Assembly (NCBI GenBank): GCA_016871675.1
Contig: VHCN01000034.1
Span: 1 to 33,850 of the forward strand
Direction of reading: 5' to 3'
Origin: Verrucomicrobiota bacterium
Lineage (GTDB): Bacteria; Verrucomicrobiota; Verrucomicrobiia; Limisphaerales; VHCN01
DNA length: 33,850 nt
Below the pieces are notes generated by a model that was given only the letters and a program-made list of their open reading frames with translations, did not search any database and was not told where the DNA came from. This document shows positions 7,789 to 17,537 of the stretch, one piece after another. Within the stretch, counting starts at the first letter, position 1, and every line of letters starts with the position of its first letter. Both the position numbers and the translations under genes were made by a program.

Positions 7789-9522
7789 TCATCCCAGTCG
7801 CGCCAGTTCCCCGCGCACCAGTTCCACGAGCGGCCGGGCAGTCGCGCGGCTGAAGTCGAACCGGCATCCCGCGGTGGCGAAGAGCTCCGGGAGCGGGCGC
7901 GACCCGCCGAGCGTGAGGCCGGCCTTGTAATCGCGCAGCGCCCGCGTCTTGTCCCGGCGCGAGTTGGCCCACACTTGCAGCGCGCCCAGCTGCGCAATGC
8001 CGTATTCCACATAATAGAATGGGTGGAGAAAGATGTGCAGTTGCTTGTGCCAGTAGTTCGCGCGAGCCGGCTCGTGCCCGGACCAGTCCACGTCGCCGCC
8101 GAAGCGCTCCATCAAGTCCACCCAAGCCGCAGTGCGCTCCGCGCGCGTGTGACCGGGATGCGTGTAGATCCAGTGCTGGAACGCGTCGATCGTCGCCATC
8201 CACGGGAAGAAGTTGATGATGCCTTCGAGATGCGTCTTGCGGGCGCGGTTCGCTTCGGACGCCCCGTAAAACTCCTCGAGGAATTCAGCGCCGAGCAACT
8301 CCATCGCCATCGAGGCCACCTCGCAGAACTCGATCGGCGCGCCGCGATAGGCGAACAGGTCTTCCTCGCGCGTGGCCACCGCGTGAAAGGCGTGGCCGGC
8401 CTCGTGCAGCATCGTGTCCACGTCGCGCTGAAGCCCGACGGCGTTCATGAAGATGAATGGCAGTCGTGATTCCGAGAGCGTGGATTGGTATCCACCCGGC
8501 GCCTTGCCCTTCCGGTTTGCCAGGTCGAGCAGCTTGAGATCCTGCATCATCCGGAATTGCCGGCCGAGTCCGCCGGCGTCCACCTTGTCGAAGATGCGCT
8601 GTGAACGCTCCACCAGTTGCGGCACATCCTCGAAGGGCCGCAGCGCGGGGCGATTCAGTGCGTCCACCGCGGTGTCCCACGGGCGCAGCGACGAGATGCC
8701 GAGGTGGCGCTTTCGCTCGGCTTGCAACTGTCGCACCACGGGCATGAACTCCGTCTCGACCGCCTCGTGGAACTTCACGCAATCCGCCGGCGTGTAATCA
8801 AAGCGCCCCCGCAGCTTGAAGGCGTAGTCGCGGTAATTCGCGAAGCCCGCGTTCTTCGCCATCTGCTCGCGCAGCGCCATTTGCTGCTCAAAGATGGTCT
8901 CGAACTTGTCCGCCTCGGCGAGGCGCCGGCTCGCGACGAGTGTCCAGGCTTCCTCGCGCAGCGGGCGGTCAGGCTCCTCGAGATAACGCGCCATCTGGAC
9001 CAGCGTGCGCTCCTCGCCGCGGAAAGTCACCGTGAGCGCGCCCGCGAGCTTCTGGTATTGCTGGCCGAGCTTGGCCTCCTGGGTCTCGAGCGGCACGTTG
9101 GCCTCGCGATAGAGGTCGACGCGCAACTGCGTGTCCCGGTCGAAGACCGCGTAACGCGGCCGTGGCAACAGCGCGCGCAGCGGATGCGCGAGGTAAAGCT
9201 GCGCGAGCTTGAACTGCCGCGTCTTGAGTTCCGGCTCGATCTTCTCGACGAAATGCAAAAACGCGGACTCGGCGCCCGGGTCCTCCGTGTGGCACGTCAT
9301 GCCGATGTAACGCTTCGAGCCCTCCTCCTCAAGTGCCGCGGCCAGTTCGCCGCCGTCGATCAGCCAGCGCTCGAACTCCGCCACGCTGCCGCACCCGGCG
9401 GCGCGCTCTTCGAGCCGGTCATAGAGCGGCGCCACCTGCAGCCAGTCCCCGAGGTCAATGGTCTGCGGGACGAACGCGCGCGGTGTGTGGACGGGGAGTT
9501 TTCCGAACGGCAGCAAACTCAT
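7789..9522 (-). CDS. M3 family oligoendopeptidase
   Basis: This is a cytoplasmic zinc peptidase of the M3 family (oligoendopeptidase F/thimet type), which cuts short peptides. The signature HEAGH lies at residues 373-377 within MLHEAGHAFHA. A following IEFCEVASMAMELL segment at 397-410 supplies the third zinc ligand, a glutamate. The 577-residue length and the all-helical N-terminal half (about 1-340) fit the family. The ATG at 9522 starts close to the first conserved part, and no signal peptide is seen. It is the last gene of a minus-strand run of hydrolases, but a 232-base gap separates it from the amidohydrolase, so it may have its own promoter. The substrate cannot be read from the sequence. 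Confidence 0.92.
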   Translation of the reverse strand: MSLLPFGKLPVHTPRAFVPQTIDLGDWLQVAPLYDRLEERAAGCGSVAEFERWLIDGGELAAALEEEGSKRYIGMTCHTEDPGAESAFLHFVEKIEPELKTRQFKLAQLYLAHPLRALLPRPRYAVFDRDTQLRVDLYREANVPLETQEAKLGQQYQKLAGALTVTFRGEERTLVQMARYLEEPDRPLREEAWTLVASRRLAEADKFETIFEQQMALREQMAKNAGFANYRDYAFKLRGRFDYTPADCVKFHEAVETEFMPVVRQLQAERKRHLGISSLRPWDTAVDALNRPALRPFEDVPQLVERSQRIFDKVDAGGLGRQFRMMQDLKLLDLANRKGKAPGGYQSTLSESRLPFIFMNAVGLQRDVDTMLHEAGHAFHAVATREEDLFAYRGAPIEFCEVASMAMELLGAEFLEEFYGASEANRARKTHLEGIINFFPWMATIDAFQHWIYTHPGHTRAERTAAWVDLMERFGGDVDWSGHEPARANYWHKQLHIFLHPFYYVEYGIAQLGALQVWANSRRDKTRALRDYKAGLTLGGSRPLPELFATAGCRFDFSRATARPLVELVRGELARLG

Positions 9523-9589
9523 GCGCGGGACGATGCGGGGTCAACCGGGCCAATCCAAGCCGGAAGTGGTCAATCAGGCGCTCGTGCGG

Positions 9590-9754
9590 TCACTTCTTCA
9601 AGAGTGCAGCAACCCTGTCACGGGTGGCGGGCGTGATCTTTTCAGGCCGCGGCTCGACCCCGATGACGAGATTGATCACTTGCGTTTGGATCCTGCGGCC
9701 CGGCTCCGGTTCCAGGACCTGACCTGCCGTCTTGGCCGCGCGGGGGTGCGGAGT
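9590..9754 (-). other. Coding-like 54-codon stretch after the amidohydrolase stop
   Basis: Directly after the amidohydrolase TGA, the same frame stays open for 54 codons and ends at a TGA at 9590-9592. The translated text contains QTQVINLVIGVEP and ends RVAALLKK, which reads more like a natural C-terminus than random GC-rich frame. No ATG is present; a GTG lies in the middle. It may be the tail of a decayed gene, a short GTG-started peptide or chance. Apart from this, the gap from 9523 to 9754 shows nothing recognisable. Confidence 0.2.
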
Positions 9755-10786
9755 TCAACGATATGGGCCCCGGAGAACTGTCCCCGGTCGCTTGGGAAGG
9801 GGCGCGGGGCCAGCCGGGGCGCCGGCGAAGAACACTGTTTCCGCGGTCTTGCGCAACATCCAGTCGCGGTCGGAAGGTGAAAGGAAGTCCAGCCGTTCGC
9901 GCACGAGCGAGAGCGAGGCAGCGTAGGTGTGCGCGCCCTGCACTTGATACGGACAGTCGCTCGCCCACATCAGCCGCTTCGCGCCGAAGGCGTCGCGCAC
10001 CCGGCGGATCATCGGCGCGAGGTCCAGATACGGCGCGGCCTTGCGGCCAAGCGCGTAGAAGGCGGAGGTTTTCACGAACGTTTTCGGAAACTTCGCCAGC
10101 GCGCACAAGAGAGCAAGCTCGCCGTCGAGAATCTGCCCCGTGACGCCGATGCGCGCGAAGTGATCCACAACGACGTGCGTGCGCGGGAACTTGGAGCACA
10201 TGACCGCGAGCGCAGGCAACGCCGCGGGATTGATGAGCGGGCAGATGGCGAGATTCTCGTCCGCGGCGGTGGCCCACATCGTCGCCATGCCGGAAGAGCC
10301 CAGCCACGCGTCCGGTGCGAGCCGTCCCGGGGAGATGCGGAAGCCGCGGACGCCCTGCTTCGCCAGGTCGCGCATCGCGTCGCGCACGCGCGGCGCGTTC
10401 TCGTCCACGATCCCCACGCCGCTGAAGACGCCGGGGAAGCGCCGCATCGCGTCGAGCATGTAGCGGTTGTCGTGGTGGTAGAAGCTCATCTGAATGAGCA
10501 CGACTCGCGAAACCCCGTTCGGCCTCGCGATCGCCAGCAACTCCTCCGGCGTGAAGCTCGGCGGCTGCATGTCCTTTACCGCGAATCCTTCCGCGAGCGG
10601 AAACGACTTCGTGTCCGGCGTCCATACGTGCACATGCGCGTCCACGTGGCCTGGCGCGCCGCCTTCGCCGACGATGGTCTCGCAGCCGGAGAGCGCTCCC
10701 GTCGCCAGCGCGGCGGCGGATGCCTTCATGAAGGTGCGGCGGGACGGGGCTGGCGAATCGGCCGTGTGCATGCGTGATGGAAACAC
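9755..10786 (-). CDS. Amidohydrolase-family protein, Tat/lipoprotein signal
   Basis: This is a TIM-barrel metal-dependent hydrolase of the amidohydrolase-2 type (related to 2-pyrone-4,6-dicarboxylate lactonase and uracil-5-carboxylate decarboxylase relatives). The HVDAHVHVW motif at residues 47-55 gives the strand-1 HxH metal site. VVDHFAR supplies a later His, and LMWASDCPY the family's conserved Asp near the end. The N-terminus has a twin-arginine motif, SRRTFMK, then a hydrophobic segment and the lipobox LSGC, so the protein is probably exported folded and lipid-anchored. The start may be the ATG at 10786 or the one five codons later at 10771. It sits 63 bases after the M20 peptidase gene and may be in the same transcript. 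The substrate is unknown. Confidence 0.85.
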   Translation of the reverse strand: MFPSRMHTADSPAPSRRTFMKASAAALATGALSGCETIVGEGGAPGHVDAHVHVWTPDTKSFPLAEGFAVKDMQPPSFTPEELLAIARPNGVSRVVLIQMSFYHHDNRYMLDAMRRFPGVFSGVGIVDENAPRVRDAMRDLAKQGVRGFRISPGRLAPDAWLGSSGMATMWATAADENLAICPLINPAALPALAVMCSKFPRTHVVVDHFARIGVTGQILDGELALLCALAKFPKTFVKTSAFYALGRKAAPYLDLAPMIRRVRDAFGAKRLMWASDCPYQVQGAHTYAASLSLVRERLDFLSPSDRDWMLRKTAETVFFAGAPAGPAPLPKRPGTVLRGPYR

Positions 10787-10849
10787 TGCACGGGGTCGCG
10801 CGTCAACGCGCTGCGAAGGCGCTGGAATCCCTCGCGCCGCGCCTGCCCG

Positions 10850-11992
10850 CTACTCGAAGCGCAGCATAAACTGCCGGTAGAACTCGAACGCCGCCTCCAC
10901 CTGGTCGCACTCGACGTATTCCACCGCCGCGTGCGCGCGGTCAATGCTGCCCGGCCCGATGAGGATGCTCGGCAATCCCTGCCTCGACAGCTTGCTCGCG
11001 TCACTTCCGAAGGGCACACCGCACGGTTCGCCGTTCAGCCGCAAGCCGCGCAGGATTTCCGATGCGAGGCGCACCGGGGCGGCGTCGGCTGGAGTCGAGA
11101 GTCCTTCGTCGCGCGTGCGGGGCGGAAGTTGCTCGACGTTCAAGCCAGGCGCATCCGCCTTCAGCCGGTCGAGCATTCGCTGATAACCCGCGAGAACGTC
11201 GTCGGGCTTCTCGCCGGGCAGCAGTCGGCGGTCAATCTCGATGGTGCACTCGTCGGGGACGAAGTTCACCTGCACGCCGCCCGAGACGAGTCCGACGTTG
11301 AGCGTGCCGGGGCCGAGCAGCGGATGCTGCCGCGCGGCGAGCGCCCGGTGCTCCTCCTCAAACGCAAGTATCACCCGCGCCATGTGGCTGATTGCGTTGA
11401 CGCCGAGGTGGGGCTTGCTGCTGTGCGCCGCCCTGCCCCGCGCCACGACCTTCCAGCGCAGCACGCCCTTGCCCGCGATGACGACGCGCATGTCCGTCGG
11501 CTCCGCCACCACCGCGGCCTGCCCCGTGAGCCCCTCGCAGAACTTCACCACTCCGCGATACGAGTATTCCTCGTCCACCGCGGCGCAAAGCAGCACCTCG
11601 CACGGCGGCGTGATGCCATCGCGCTTGAGCGAGGCGAGCGCGTGCATCATCGCGCACAACCCGCCCTTGTCGTCGCACGAGCCGCGGCCAAAGAGTTTTC
11701 CGTCGGCGACCGTGGGCTCGAACGGTGGAATCGTCATGCCGGAGATGGCGACGGTGTCGGTGTGCGCCTCGAACACGATGCGTTTGCCGGGCACGCGGCC
11801 GGGCAGGCGCGCGACGACGTTCGGTCGGTCGGGAAAGACTTCCTGGTCATGCGTCTCGATGCCGCGTTGCGCGAAGAAGTCACGGATGTAAGCCGCGATG
11901 AACTTCTCCGGTCGCCCACCCGGATACGAGGGACTGACGCTGTTGATGCGGACGAGTTCGGCGAGAGTGTCGAGAAGGCGTGGCTCGGCCAT
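10850..11992 (-). CDS. M20 family metallopeptidase (ArgE/DapE-like)
   Basis: This is a di-zinc amidohydrolase of the M20/ArgE/DapE/ACY1 superfamily, likely an amino-acid deacylase or peptidase of the cytoplasm. Metal and catalytic motifs are in place: AHTDT at residues 76-80 (H77, D79), GSCDDKGG at 104-111 (D107), DEE at 140-142 (the general base and a zinc ligand) and AEPTD at 163-167. The central dimerisation domain follows from about 175, with the motif RAAHSS. The ATG at 11992 is preferred to one 18 codons upstream because it gives a 380-residue protein beginning right at the conserved helix and leaves the upstream gene intact, with a 5-base gap. That spacing puts it in an operon with the alpha/beta hydrolase. 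Specificity cannot be decided here. Confidence 0.9.
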   Translation of the reverse strand: MAEPRLLDTLAELVRINSVSPSYPGGRPEKFIAAYIRDFFAQRGIETHDQEVFPDRPNVVARLPGRVPGKRIVFEAHTDTVAISGMTIPPFEPTVADGKLFGRGSCDDKGGLCAMMHALASLKRDGITPPCEVLLCAAVDEEYSYRGVVKFCEGLTGQAAVVAEPTDMRVVIAGKGVLRWKVVARGRAAHSSKPHLGVNAISHMARVILAFEEEHRALAARQHPLLGPGTLNVGLVSGGVQVNFVPDECTIEIDRRLLPGEKPDDVLAGYQRMLDRLKADAPGLNVEQLPPRTRDEGLSTPADAAPVRLASEILRGLRLNGEPCGVPFGSDASKLSRQGLPSILIGPGSIDRAHAAVEYVECDQVEAAFEFYRQFMLRFE

Positions 11993-11997
11993 GGGAA

Positions 11998-13122
11998 TCA
12001 ATGCGGCTTCAAATGCTTGTCGAACCACGCGAGGGTCTTCTCCCACATCTCCGGCAGATATTGGTGGCCGAGGCCGGGATAGAGTTCACTGGCGTAGTCC
12101 GAGTCCTTGCCGACGAGTCTCCACACCGGCCGCACCCTGGCTTCGATCGTCCGGATTCCATCCGCAGGCGAACCGCCGTCCTCTTCGCCCGTCATGAAGA
12201 GCACCGGGCGGGGCGCGATGCACGCGATGACGGCCTCCGTGTCGAAGTGGCGGAGCATGCCCGGCACGAAGTAATAGATACCGTGGGCCGAAAGCTTGCC
12301 GTGAGCCGTGAGGTTTTGGTAACGGGTGAGGCACGCGACCGGCACGCCGGTCTTCAGGCGGTCATCGAGCGCCAAAAGCCACCACGCGCGTGTCGCGCCC
12401 ATGCTGAAGCCCGTCACGCCGACGCGCGCCGCATCCACCTCCGGCCGCGAACAGACGTAGTCGAGCGCCATCAGGTCATCGCGCAACATCATTCCCCAAA
12501 GCGACCGGCCGAGCCACAGGTTGAACTTGCTCGCGGTCATCTCGCCCGCGCCGCCCTTCTCGTTCGGGCCGCCCGGACCCTTCCCGTCGCGTTCGCCGAA
12601 GCAGTAGGCGTCAATCGCGATCACCACGAAGCCGCGCCTTGCCAGTTCCGGTCCCGGCGCGACCGGCACGGGATTGCCCGCGATGAACAACTCCTCCTTG
12701 CCGCCCTTGCCATATTGGCCGCCGTGCTGATGGCAGTAGAGAATCGCCGGCGCCTTCTTGCGGGCGCTCGCAGCCTTCGGCACAAGCAAGTAACCCGGCA
12801 CGGTCGCGCCCGCGCCGTTGTCGAACTGAAACTTCTCCACCACGAAGTCTCCCCGGTCTTCACGCGAAAGGGTCTTCACAGGAAAGCCCGCCGGTCGTGG
12901 CGGGAGTTCACCCAGCAACCGGCCGAGCGTGGCTCGAATCTCCCCGCGGCGGCGGGTCCACGCCGCCTTCGTCTCCGGCACGGTGAATTCCGGCACCTGC
13001 CGTGCCGCGCCGAGCCAGCGCGCGCCTTCGTGGATGTTGGTCTGGCCCATCAGCGTAAAAGTCCCGACGAGCAACACGATGCCAATCCCGGGCCCTGGGC
13101 GAAGTGGGGTGGTGGAAATCAT
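11998..13122 (-). CDS. Secreted alpha/beta hydrolase (acetyl-xylan-esterase/dienelactone-hydrolase-like)
   Basis: This 374-residue alpha/beta hydrolase has an N-terminal hydrophobic signal segment (about 11-25). The nucleophile elbow is GFSMG at 238-242 with Ser240. A likely acid lies in TGEEDGG at 311-317, and the catalytic His is H353 in LGHQY. The oxyanion region is YCHQHGGQ at 129-136. Large secreted esterases of this shape are common in Verrucomicrobiota next to polysaccharide-degradation genes, but no glycoside hydrolase is adjacent here. It heads the minus-strand run that continues with the M20 peptidase 5 bases later. It may be a carbohydrate esterase or a peptidase-like hydrolase; the sequence does not decide. 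Confidence 0.82.
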   Translation of the reverse strand: MISTTPLRPGPGIGIVLLVGTFTLMGQTNIHEGARWLGAARQVPEFTVPETKAAWTRRRGEIRATLGRLLGELPPRPAGFPVKTLSREDRGDFVVEKFQFDNGAGATVPGYLLVPKAASARKKAPAILYCHQHGGQYGKGGKEELFIAGNPVPVAPGPELARRGFVVIAIDAYCFGERDGKGPGGPNEKGGAGEMTASKFNLWLGRSLWGMMLRDDLMALDYVCSRPEVDAARVGVTGFSMGATRAWWLLALDDRLKTGVPVACLTRYQNLTAHGKLSAHGIYYFVPGMLRHFDTEAVIACIAPRPVLFMTGEEDGGSPADGIRTIEARVRPVWRLVGKDSDYASELYPGLGHQYLPEMWEKTLAWFDKHLKPH

Positions 13123-13212
13123 GGCGTCACCGGACTTCGGGCGGGATTAGAGCGCATGCAATCCGTGAAGTCATCCGCAAACGCGGCCGGGACCCGCGCC
13201 GCCAAAACTCAC

Positions 13213-13240
13213 TTGCCTTCCAACTCGCTCCCCCTAACGT
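13213..13240 (+). promoter_or_regulatory. gcvP: Possible promoter of gcvP
   Basis: TTGCCT at 13213-13218 and TAACGT at 13235-13240 are separated by 16 bases and sit just upstream of the gcvP ATG. If used, transcription would begin at or within a few bases of the start codon, giving a nearly leaderless message. No glycine riboswitch is visible in this short gap. The match to consensus is modest. Confidence 0.22.
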
Positions 13241-13249
13241 CGCGCGCAC

Positions 13250-16099
13250 ATGGCTTTGTCCGCGCACCCCGACAGCTTCGTCCGCCGGCACATCGGCCCG
13301 CGACCGGAGGAGCTTCAACAGATGCTCGCCACCATCGGCTGCGACAGCCTCGATGCCCTTGTCGATGCCACCGTGCCCGCGGGCATCCGACGGCGCGAAC
13401 CGCTCAACCTCCCCGCCGCCACAAGCGAGTTCGATGCCCTTGCGCGGCTGCGCTCCATGGGCGCCAAGAACCAGGTCTTCCGCTCGTTCATCGGCATGGG
13501 CTATCACGATTGCATCACGCCGCCCGTCATCCAGCGCAACATCCTCGAAAATCCCGGCTGGTATACCCAATACACGCCGTATCAGGCCGAGATCTCGCAA
13601 GGCCGCCTCGAGATGCTGCTCAACTTCCAGACGATGGTCTGCGACCTGACCGCGCTCGAGATCGCCAACGCCTCGATGCTCGACGAGGCGACCGCGTGCG
13701 CCGAGGCGATGATGATGTGCCATCGCTTGAAGGCCGCCGAGGGCCGCGCCGCATTTTTCATCGCGGCCGATTGCCATCCTCAGAACATCGAAGTCACGCA
13801 GGCGCGCGCCCGCGCGCTCGGCATCGACGTCGTGGTCGGCTCGCACGAGTCCCTCGCGCCCGACGGCAGGTTCTTCGGCGCGCTCGTCCAACATCCCGCG
13901 ACCGACGGCTCCATCCGCGATCTCGGCGGCTTTGCTGACAAGGTCCACGCCGCGGGCGCGTTGCTCGTCGTCGCCACGGACCTGCTCGCGCTCACGCTCA
14001 TCAAGCCTCCGGGCGAGATCGGCGCGGATGTCGCGGTCGGCAGCGCGCAGCGGTTCGGCGTCCCGCTCGGCTACGGCGGGCCGCATGCGGCGTTCATGGC
14101 CACGCGCGGGGAATTCAAGCGCCAGCTTCCCGGCCGGCTCGTCGGCGTGTCGAAGGACGCGCGCGGCCGGCCCGCCCTGCGCCTCTCGCTCGGCACACGC
14201 GAGCAGCACATCCGCCGCGAGAAGGCCACGTCGAACATCTGCACCGCGCAGGCGCTGCTCGCGAACATGGCCGCGGCCTACGCGATTTATCACGGGCCCG
14301 GCGGCTTGAACGCCATCGCGACGCGCATCCACTCGCTCACCACCGTGCTCGCCGAGGGACTCAAGCGCCTCGGCCACGCGGTGGTTCACGCGCACTACTT
14401 CGACACGTTGCGCGTCCAGCCCGCCGGCACATCCTGCGCCTCCATCCTCAAGCTCGCCGAGTCCCACCGCATCAACCTCCGCGCGCCCGACGCGCACACC
14501 GTGTGCATCGCCCTCGACGAAACCACCACGCCCGGCGACCTGCGAACACTCTTCCAGATCTTCAACGACGACAAACCCGCCGACCTCGATCTCAACCTGC
14601 CCGCATTCTCCTCCCCATCGGCAGGCGCCCGCCGGCATTCGGCCATCCTCACCGCGCCCGTCTTCCACCGGCACCACTCCGAGACGGAGATGCTGCGTTA
14701 CCTGCGCCGGCTCGAAGCGCGCGACCTCTCGCTCTGCCAGGCGATGATCCCGCTCGGTTCGTGCACGATGAAGCTCAACGCCACGTCGCAGATGTTCCCC
14801 GTGAGCTGGCCGGAGTTCGCGCGGATTCATCCGTTCGCGCCCCTGCGCCAGACCCGAGGCTATCAGGAACTCTTCGCCCAACTCGAGGACTGGCTTGCCG
14901 AAATCACCGGCTTCGCGGCCATCTCGCTCCAGCCCAACGCCGGCTCGCAGGGCGAATACGCCGGGCTCCTGTGCATCCACGCCTTCCACGCGAGTCGTGG
15001 CGAGGCGCATCGCAACATCTGCCTCATTCCCACGAGCGCGCACGGCACCAATCCCGCGAGCGCGGTGATGGCCGGCCTCCGCGTCGTCGCCGTCGCGTGC
15101 GACAAGGAGGGCAACATCGACCTCGCCGACCTCCGCGCCAAAGCCGCCGCGCACCACGCGGACCTCGCGTGCCTCATGGTCACCTACCCGAGCACGCATG
15201 GTGTCTTCGAGGAAAGCATCCGCGACATCTGCGCCATCATCCACGAGCACGGCGGACAGGTCTACATGGACGGCGCGAACATGAACGCGCAGGTCGGCCT
15301 CTGCCGCCCCGGCGACATCGGGGCGGATGCCTGTCATCTGAACCTTCACAAGACGTTTTGCATCCCGCACGGCGGCGGCGGTCCCGGCATGGGCCCCATC
15401 GGCGTCGCCGAACACCTCGTCGGGTTCCTGCCCGGCCACAACGTCATCAACCTCGGCGGCGAGAATCCCATCGGCGCCGTGAGTGCTGCGCCGTGGGGCA
15501 GCGCCAGCATCCTGCCGATCTCGTGGAGCTACATCGCGTGCATGGGGCCGGACGGACTCGCCGAGGCCACCAAGGTCGCCATCCTCAACGCCAACTACAT
15601 CGCGCACCGCCTCGACAAGTTTTTCCCCGTGCTCTACCGCGGCCGCGGCGGACGCGTCGCGCACGAGTGCATCCTCGACTTGCGCCACTTCAAGAGCGTC
15701 AGCGCCGAGGACGTCGCGAAGCGGCTCATGGACTTCGGCTTTCACGCGCCCACCCTTTCGTTCCCCGTGCCCGGCACGCTGATGGTCGAGCCCACCGAGA
15801 GCGAGTCGATGTTCGAGCTCGACCGCTTCTGCGATGCCATGATCGCCATCCACGCCGAGATCACGGCCATCGAATCCGGTGCGATGGACAAGGCGGACAA
15901 CCCGCTCAAGCACGCGCCGCACACGGCCGAGGCCCTCGCCGCCGCGGACTGGACCCACCCCTACTCGCGCGAGCAGGCGGCCTTCCCGACGCGGCACGAG
16001 CGCGCGCAGAAGTTCTGGCCCGCCGTCAGCCGCGTGGACAATGTCTTCGGCGACCGCAACCTCGTCTGCTCCTGCGCCGGGATGGAAGCGTATCAGTGA
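13250..16099 (+). CDS. gcvP: Glycine dehydrogenase (decarboxylating), P-protein
   Basis: This is the PLP-dependent P-protein of the glycine cleavage system. It decarboxylates glycine and loads the aminomethyl group on lipoyl-GcvH. At 949 residues it is the fused single-chain form rather than the split GcvPA/GcvPB form. The N-terminal RRHIGP motif, the mid-protein [11 protein letters not shown] segment, and the PLP lysine K701 in [16 protein letters not shown] are all present. The start at 13250 gives the usual N-terminus. gcvT and gcvH are not in the window, so the operon is split in this genome. folD, five genes away on the other strand, acts on the methylene-tetrahydrofolate that the cleavage system produces, but there is no sign that the two are co-regulated. 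Confidence 0.97.
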   Translation: MALSAHPDSFVRRHIGPRPEELQQMLATIGCDSLDALVDATVPAGIRRREPLNLPAATSEFDALARLRSMGAKNQVFRSFIGMGYHDCITPPVIQRNILENPGWYTQYTPYQAEISQGRLEMLLNFQTMVCDLTALEIANASMLDEATACAEAMMMCHRLKAAEGRAAFFIAADCHPQNIEVTQARARALGIDVVVGSHESLAPDGRFFGALVQHPATDGSIRDLGGFADKVHAAGALLVVATDLLALTLIKPPGEIGADVAVGSAQRFGVPLGYGGPHAAFMATRGEFKRQLPGRLVGVSKDARGRPALRLSLGTREQHIRREKATSNICTAQALLANMAAAYAIYHGPGGLNAIATRIHSLTTVLAEGLKRLGHAVVHAHYFDTLRVQPAGTSCASILKLAESHRINLRAPDAHTVCIALDETTTPGDLRTLFQIFNDDKPADLDLNLPAFSSPSAGARRHSAILTAPVFHRHHSETEMLRYLRRLEARDLSLCQAMIPLGSCTMKLNATSQMFPVSWPEFARIHPFAPLRQTRGYQELFAQLEDWLAEITGFAAISLQPNAGSQGEYAGLLCIHAFHASRGEAHRNICLIPTSAHGTNPASAVMAGLRVVAVACDKEGNIDLADLRAKAAAHHADLACLMVTYPSTHGVFEESIRDICAIIHEHGGQVYMDGANMNAQVGLCRPGDIGADACHLNLHKTFCIPHGGGGPGMGPIGVAEHLVGFLPGHNVINLGGENPIGAVSAAPWGSASILPISWSYIACMGPDGLAEATKVAILNANYIAHRLDKFFPVLYRGRGGRVAHECILDLRHFKSVSAEDVAKRLMDFGFHAPTLSFPVPGTLMVEPTESESMFELDRFCDAMIAIHAEITAIESGAMDKADNPLKHAPHTAEALAAADWTHPYSREQAAFPTRHERAQKFWPAVSRVDNVFGDRNLVCSCAGMEAYQ

Positions 16100-16458
16100 T
16101 GCGAACGCCGGGGACGGCACCGGCCACCGCCAAGCAACGCAAGGAGCGCAACGAAGGAGGACCTCGGAACAGGACGCGCCGGAACGCAACCGGCGCAATT
16201 CACTTCTTGTGCTGGCGGTGTCCCAGGCGGGCTTTGTGGCGGCTGTTGCCGGTGTGGCGGGTCGTGTTGCGACTTGCGGCGTGTCGCGGCGCGGCTCACT
16301 TGATTTTTCTTCTGATCGGCGGGTTGGTGAATCCGCGGGGCCGGAATGGAATTCGCCTCTCCCCGGAGTCGCGACGACGCCGGGCCCGAACGTTCACACC
16401 TCCCGCCGTCTCCGTTTCCTTCGTTGCCTCCTGTTCAACGCCGGCTGACGCGCGGGCG
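16100..16458. other. Intergenic region without recognisable genes
   Basis: This 359-base gap lies between the convergent ends of gcvP and the NYN gene. Open frames cross it on both strands but their translations are Arg/Pro/Ala-rich, lack conserved-looking segments and have no convincing start. An AAGGAGG at about 16155 is not followed by a start codon at a useful distance. No strong hairpin or tRNA was seen. Confidence 0.5.
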
Positions 16459-17271
16459 CTACTCGGCGGTGTTGACGGTGTAGCCGCCGGATTTTCCGTC
16501 GGCTTCGACTTTCAAGAGGCCGCGTTTCTGGGCTTCGAGCAGGAGGTCGTTGAAGGAACGAAATCCGTGGGCGCGCTCGTTGAAGCCGGGGTTGCGGCGC
16601 TTGATGGCCTGTTTGATCATTGAGCCCCACACCCGTTCGTCCGCGCCGCGTTCGCCGTTGAGGGCCTCGAGGGTTTCGACGACGAGTTCGAGGGCCTTGT
16701 CGAGGGATGGACCTTTGTTTTCGTCGCCCGCGGGCTTCGCCGCCGCGGCCACCGAGGTGCTGCGGGGGCGCGAGCGAGCGCGGTCGGCGCGGACGAGGTC
16801 GTCGTAGTAGATGAAGTCGTCGCAGTTGCCGATGAAGAGGTCGGAGGTGGAGTTCTTCACGCCCACGCCAATGACGGTCTTGGCGTTTTCGCGGAGCTTG
16901 CTCACGAGGGGCGAGAAGTCCGAGTCGCCGCTGATGATGACGAAGGTGTCCACGTGGCCCTTGGTGTAGCAGAGGTCGAGGGCGTCCACGACCATGCGGA
17001 TGTCGGCGGAGTTCTTGCCGGACTGCCGGACGTGGGGAATCTCGATGAGCTCGAAGGCGGCCTCGTGCAGGCCGCGCTTGAAATCCTTGTAGCGGTCGAA
17101 GTCGCAGTAGGCCTTCTTGACGACGATGTGGCCCTTGAGCAGGAGGCGCTCGATGACCTTGGTGATGTTGAAGGCGGGGTAGTTGGCGTCGCGCGCGCCG
17201 AGGGCGATGTTCTCGAGGTCGAGGAACACGGCCATGGTGGCGTCGGCATCCTTGGGGGCGGGAGGGTTCAT
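16459..17271 (-). CDS. NYN-domain (LabA/DUF88-like) protein with C-terminal LOTUS/OST-HTH domain
   Basis: This 270-residue protein pairs a PIN-like nuclease fold with an RNA-binding domain. The NYN domain (about 12-160) has its acidic residues in FLDLENIA (D18), SADIRMVVD (D90, D96) and ISGDSDFSPL (D116, D118). A charged linker follows at 160-190. Residues about 195-268 form a winged-helix OST-HTH/LOTUS domain with GFNERAHGFRSFNDLL. The acidic set suggests metal-dependent RNA cleavage, as in other active NYN proteins. The ATG at 17271 is chosen because the 51 extra codons upstream read as non-coding repeat-derived sequence. It is a single gene flanked by non-coding DNA on both sides. Its RNA target is unknown. 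Confidence 0.9.
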   Translation of the reverse strand: MNPPAPKDADATMAVFLDLENIALGARDANYPAFNITKVIERLLLKGHIVVKKAYCDFDRYKDFKRGLHEAAFELIEIPHVRQSGKNSADIRMVVDALDLCYTKGHVDTFVIISGDSDFSPLVSKLRENAKTVIGVGVKNSTSDLFIGNCDDFIYYDDLVRADRARSRPRSTSVAAAAKPAGDENKGPSLDKALELVVETLEALNGERGADERVWGSMIKQAIKRRNPGFNERAHGFRSFNDLLLEAQKRGLLKVEADGKSGGYTVNTAE

Positions 17272-17423
17272 TCCGTTGGGAGGAGAGCTTAGCGAACCAG
17301 CGGCGTGGGGACAGCCGAAAGTTTCGCAAGGGGTGGAGACGGGCGCGTGCCTGTTTGTTGCGACCTCCCGGGAGGGACAGCTCCGACCGGGGGAAAACGC
17401 GGCGACTTGGATGCAAGCGCACA

Positions 17424-17484
17424 CCCCTCACCCGGTCCTGCTCCGAGCGGGACCACTCTCTCCCTTCGTCGGACGAGGGGAGAG
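17424..17484. repeat. REP-like palindromic element, copy 1
   Basis: This element starts with CCCCTCACCC and carries two adjacent hairpins. The first, 17434-17454, pairs GGTCC with GGACC and continues inward through GCTC and GAGC. The second, 17458-17484, pairs CTCTCCC with GGGAGAG and continues to a 13-bp stem with one G-T pair. It shares its second hairpin and its leading CTCACCC block with the element at 17538-17600. Nearby, CCTCCCGGGAGG at 17364-17375 is a separate 12-base palindrome. Confidence 0.6.
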
Positions 17485-17537
17485 AACCAATGGCCGGCAA
17501 CTGCCGCGATTTCGACCCTTGAACCCGAACGGACACT

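Noticed and set aside
9642-10625. Minus frame of 327 codons overlapping the amidohydrolase
   Set aside because: Arg/Ala/Gly-rich text without domains, in another frame of a gene with clear amidohydrolase motifs.
13127-16198. Minus-strand open frame of 1023 codons opposite gcvP
   Set aside because: It mirrors gcvP almost exactly, has no recognisable domain and ends in low-complexity Arg/Ala text; antisense shadow.
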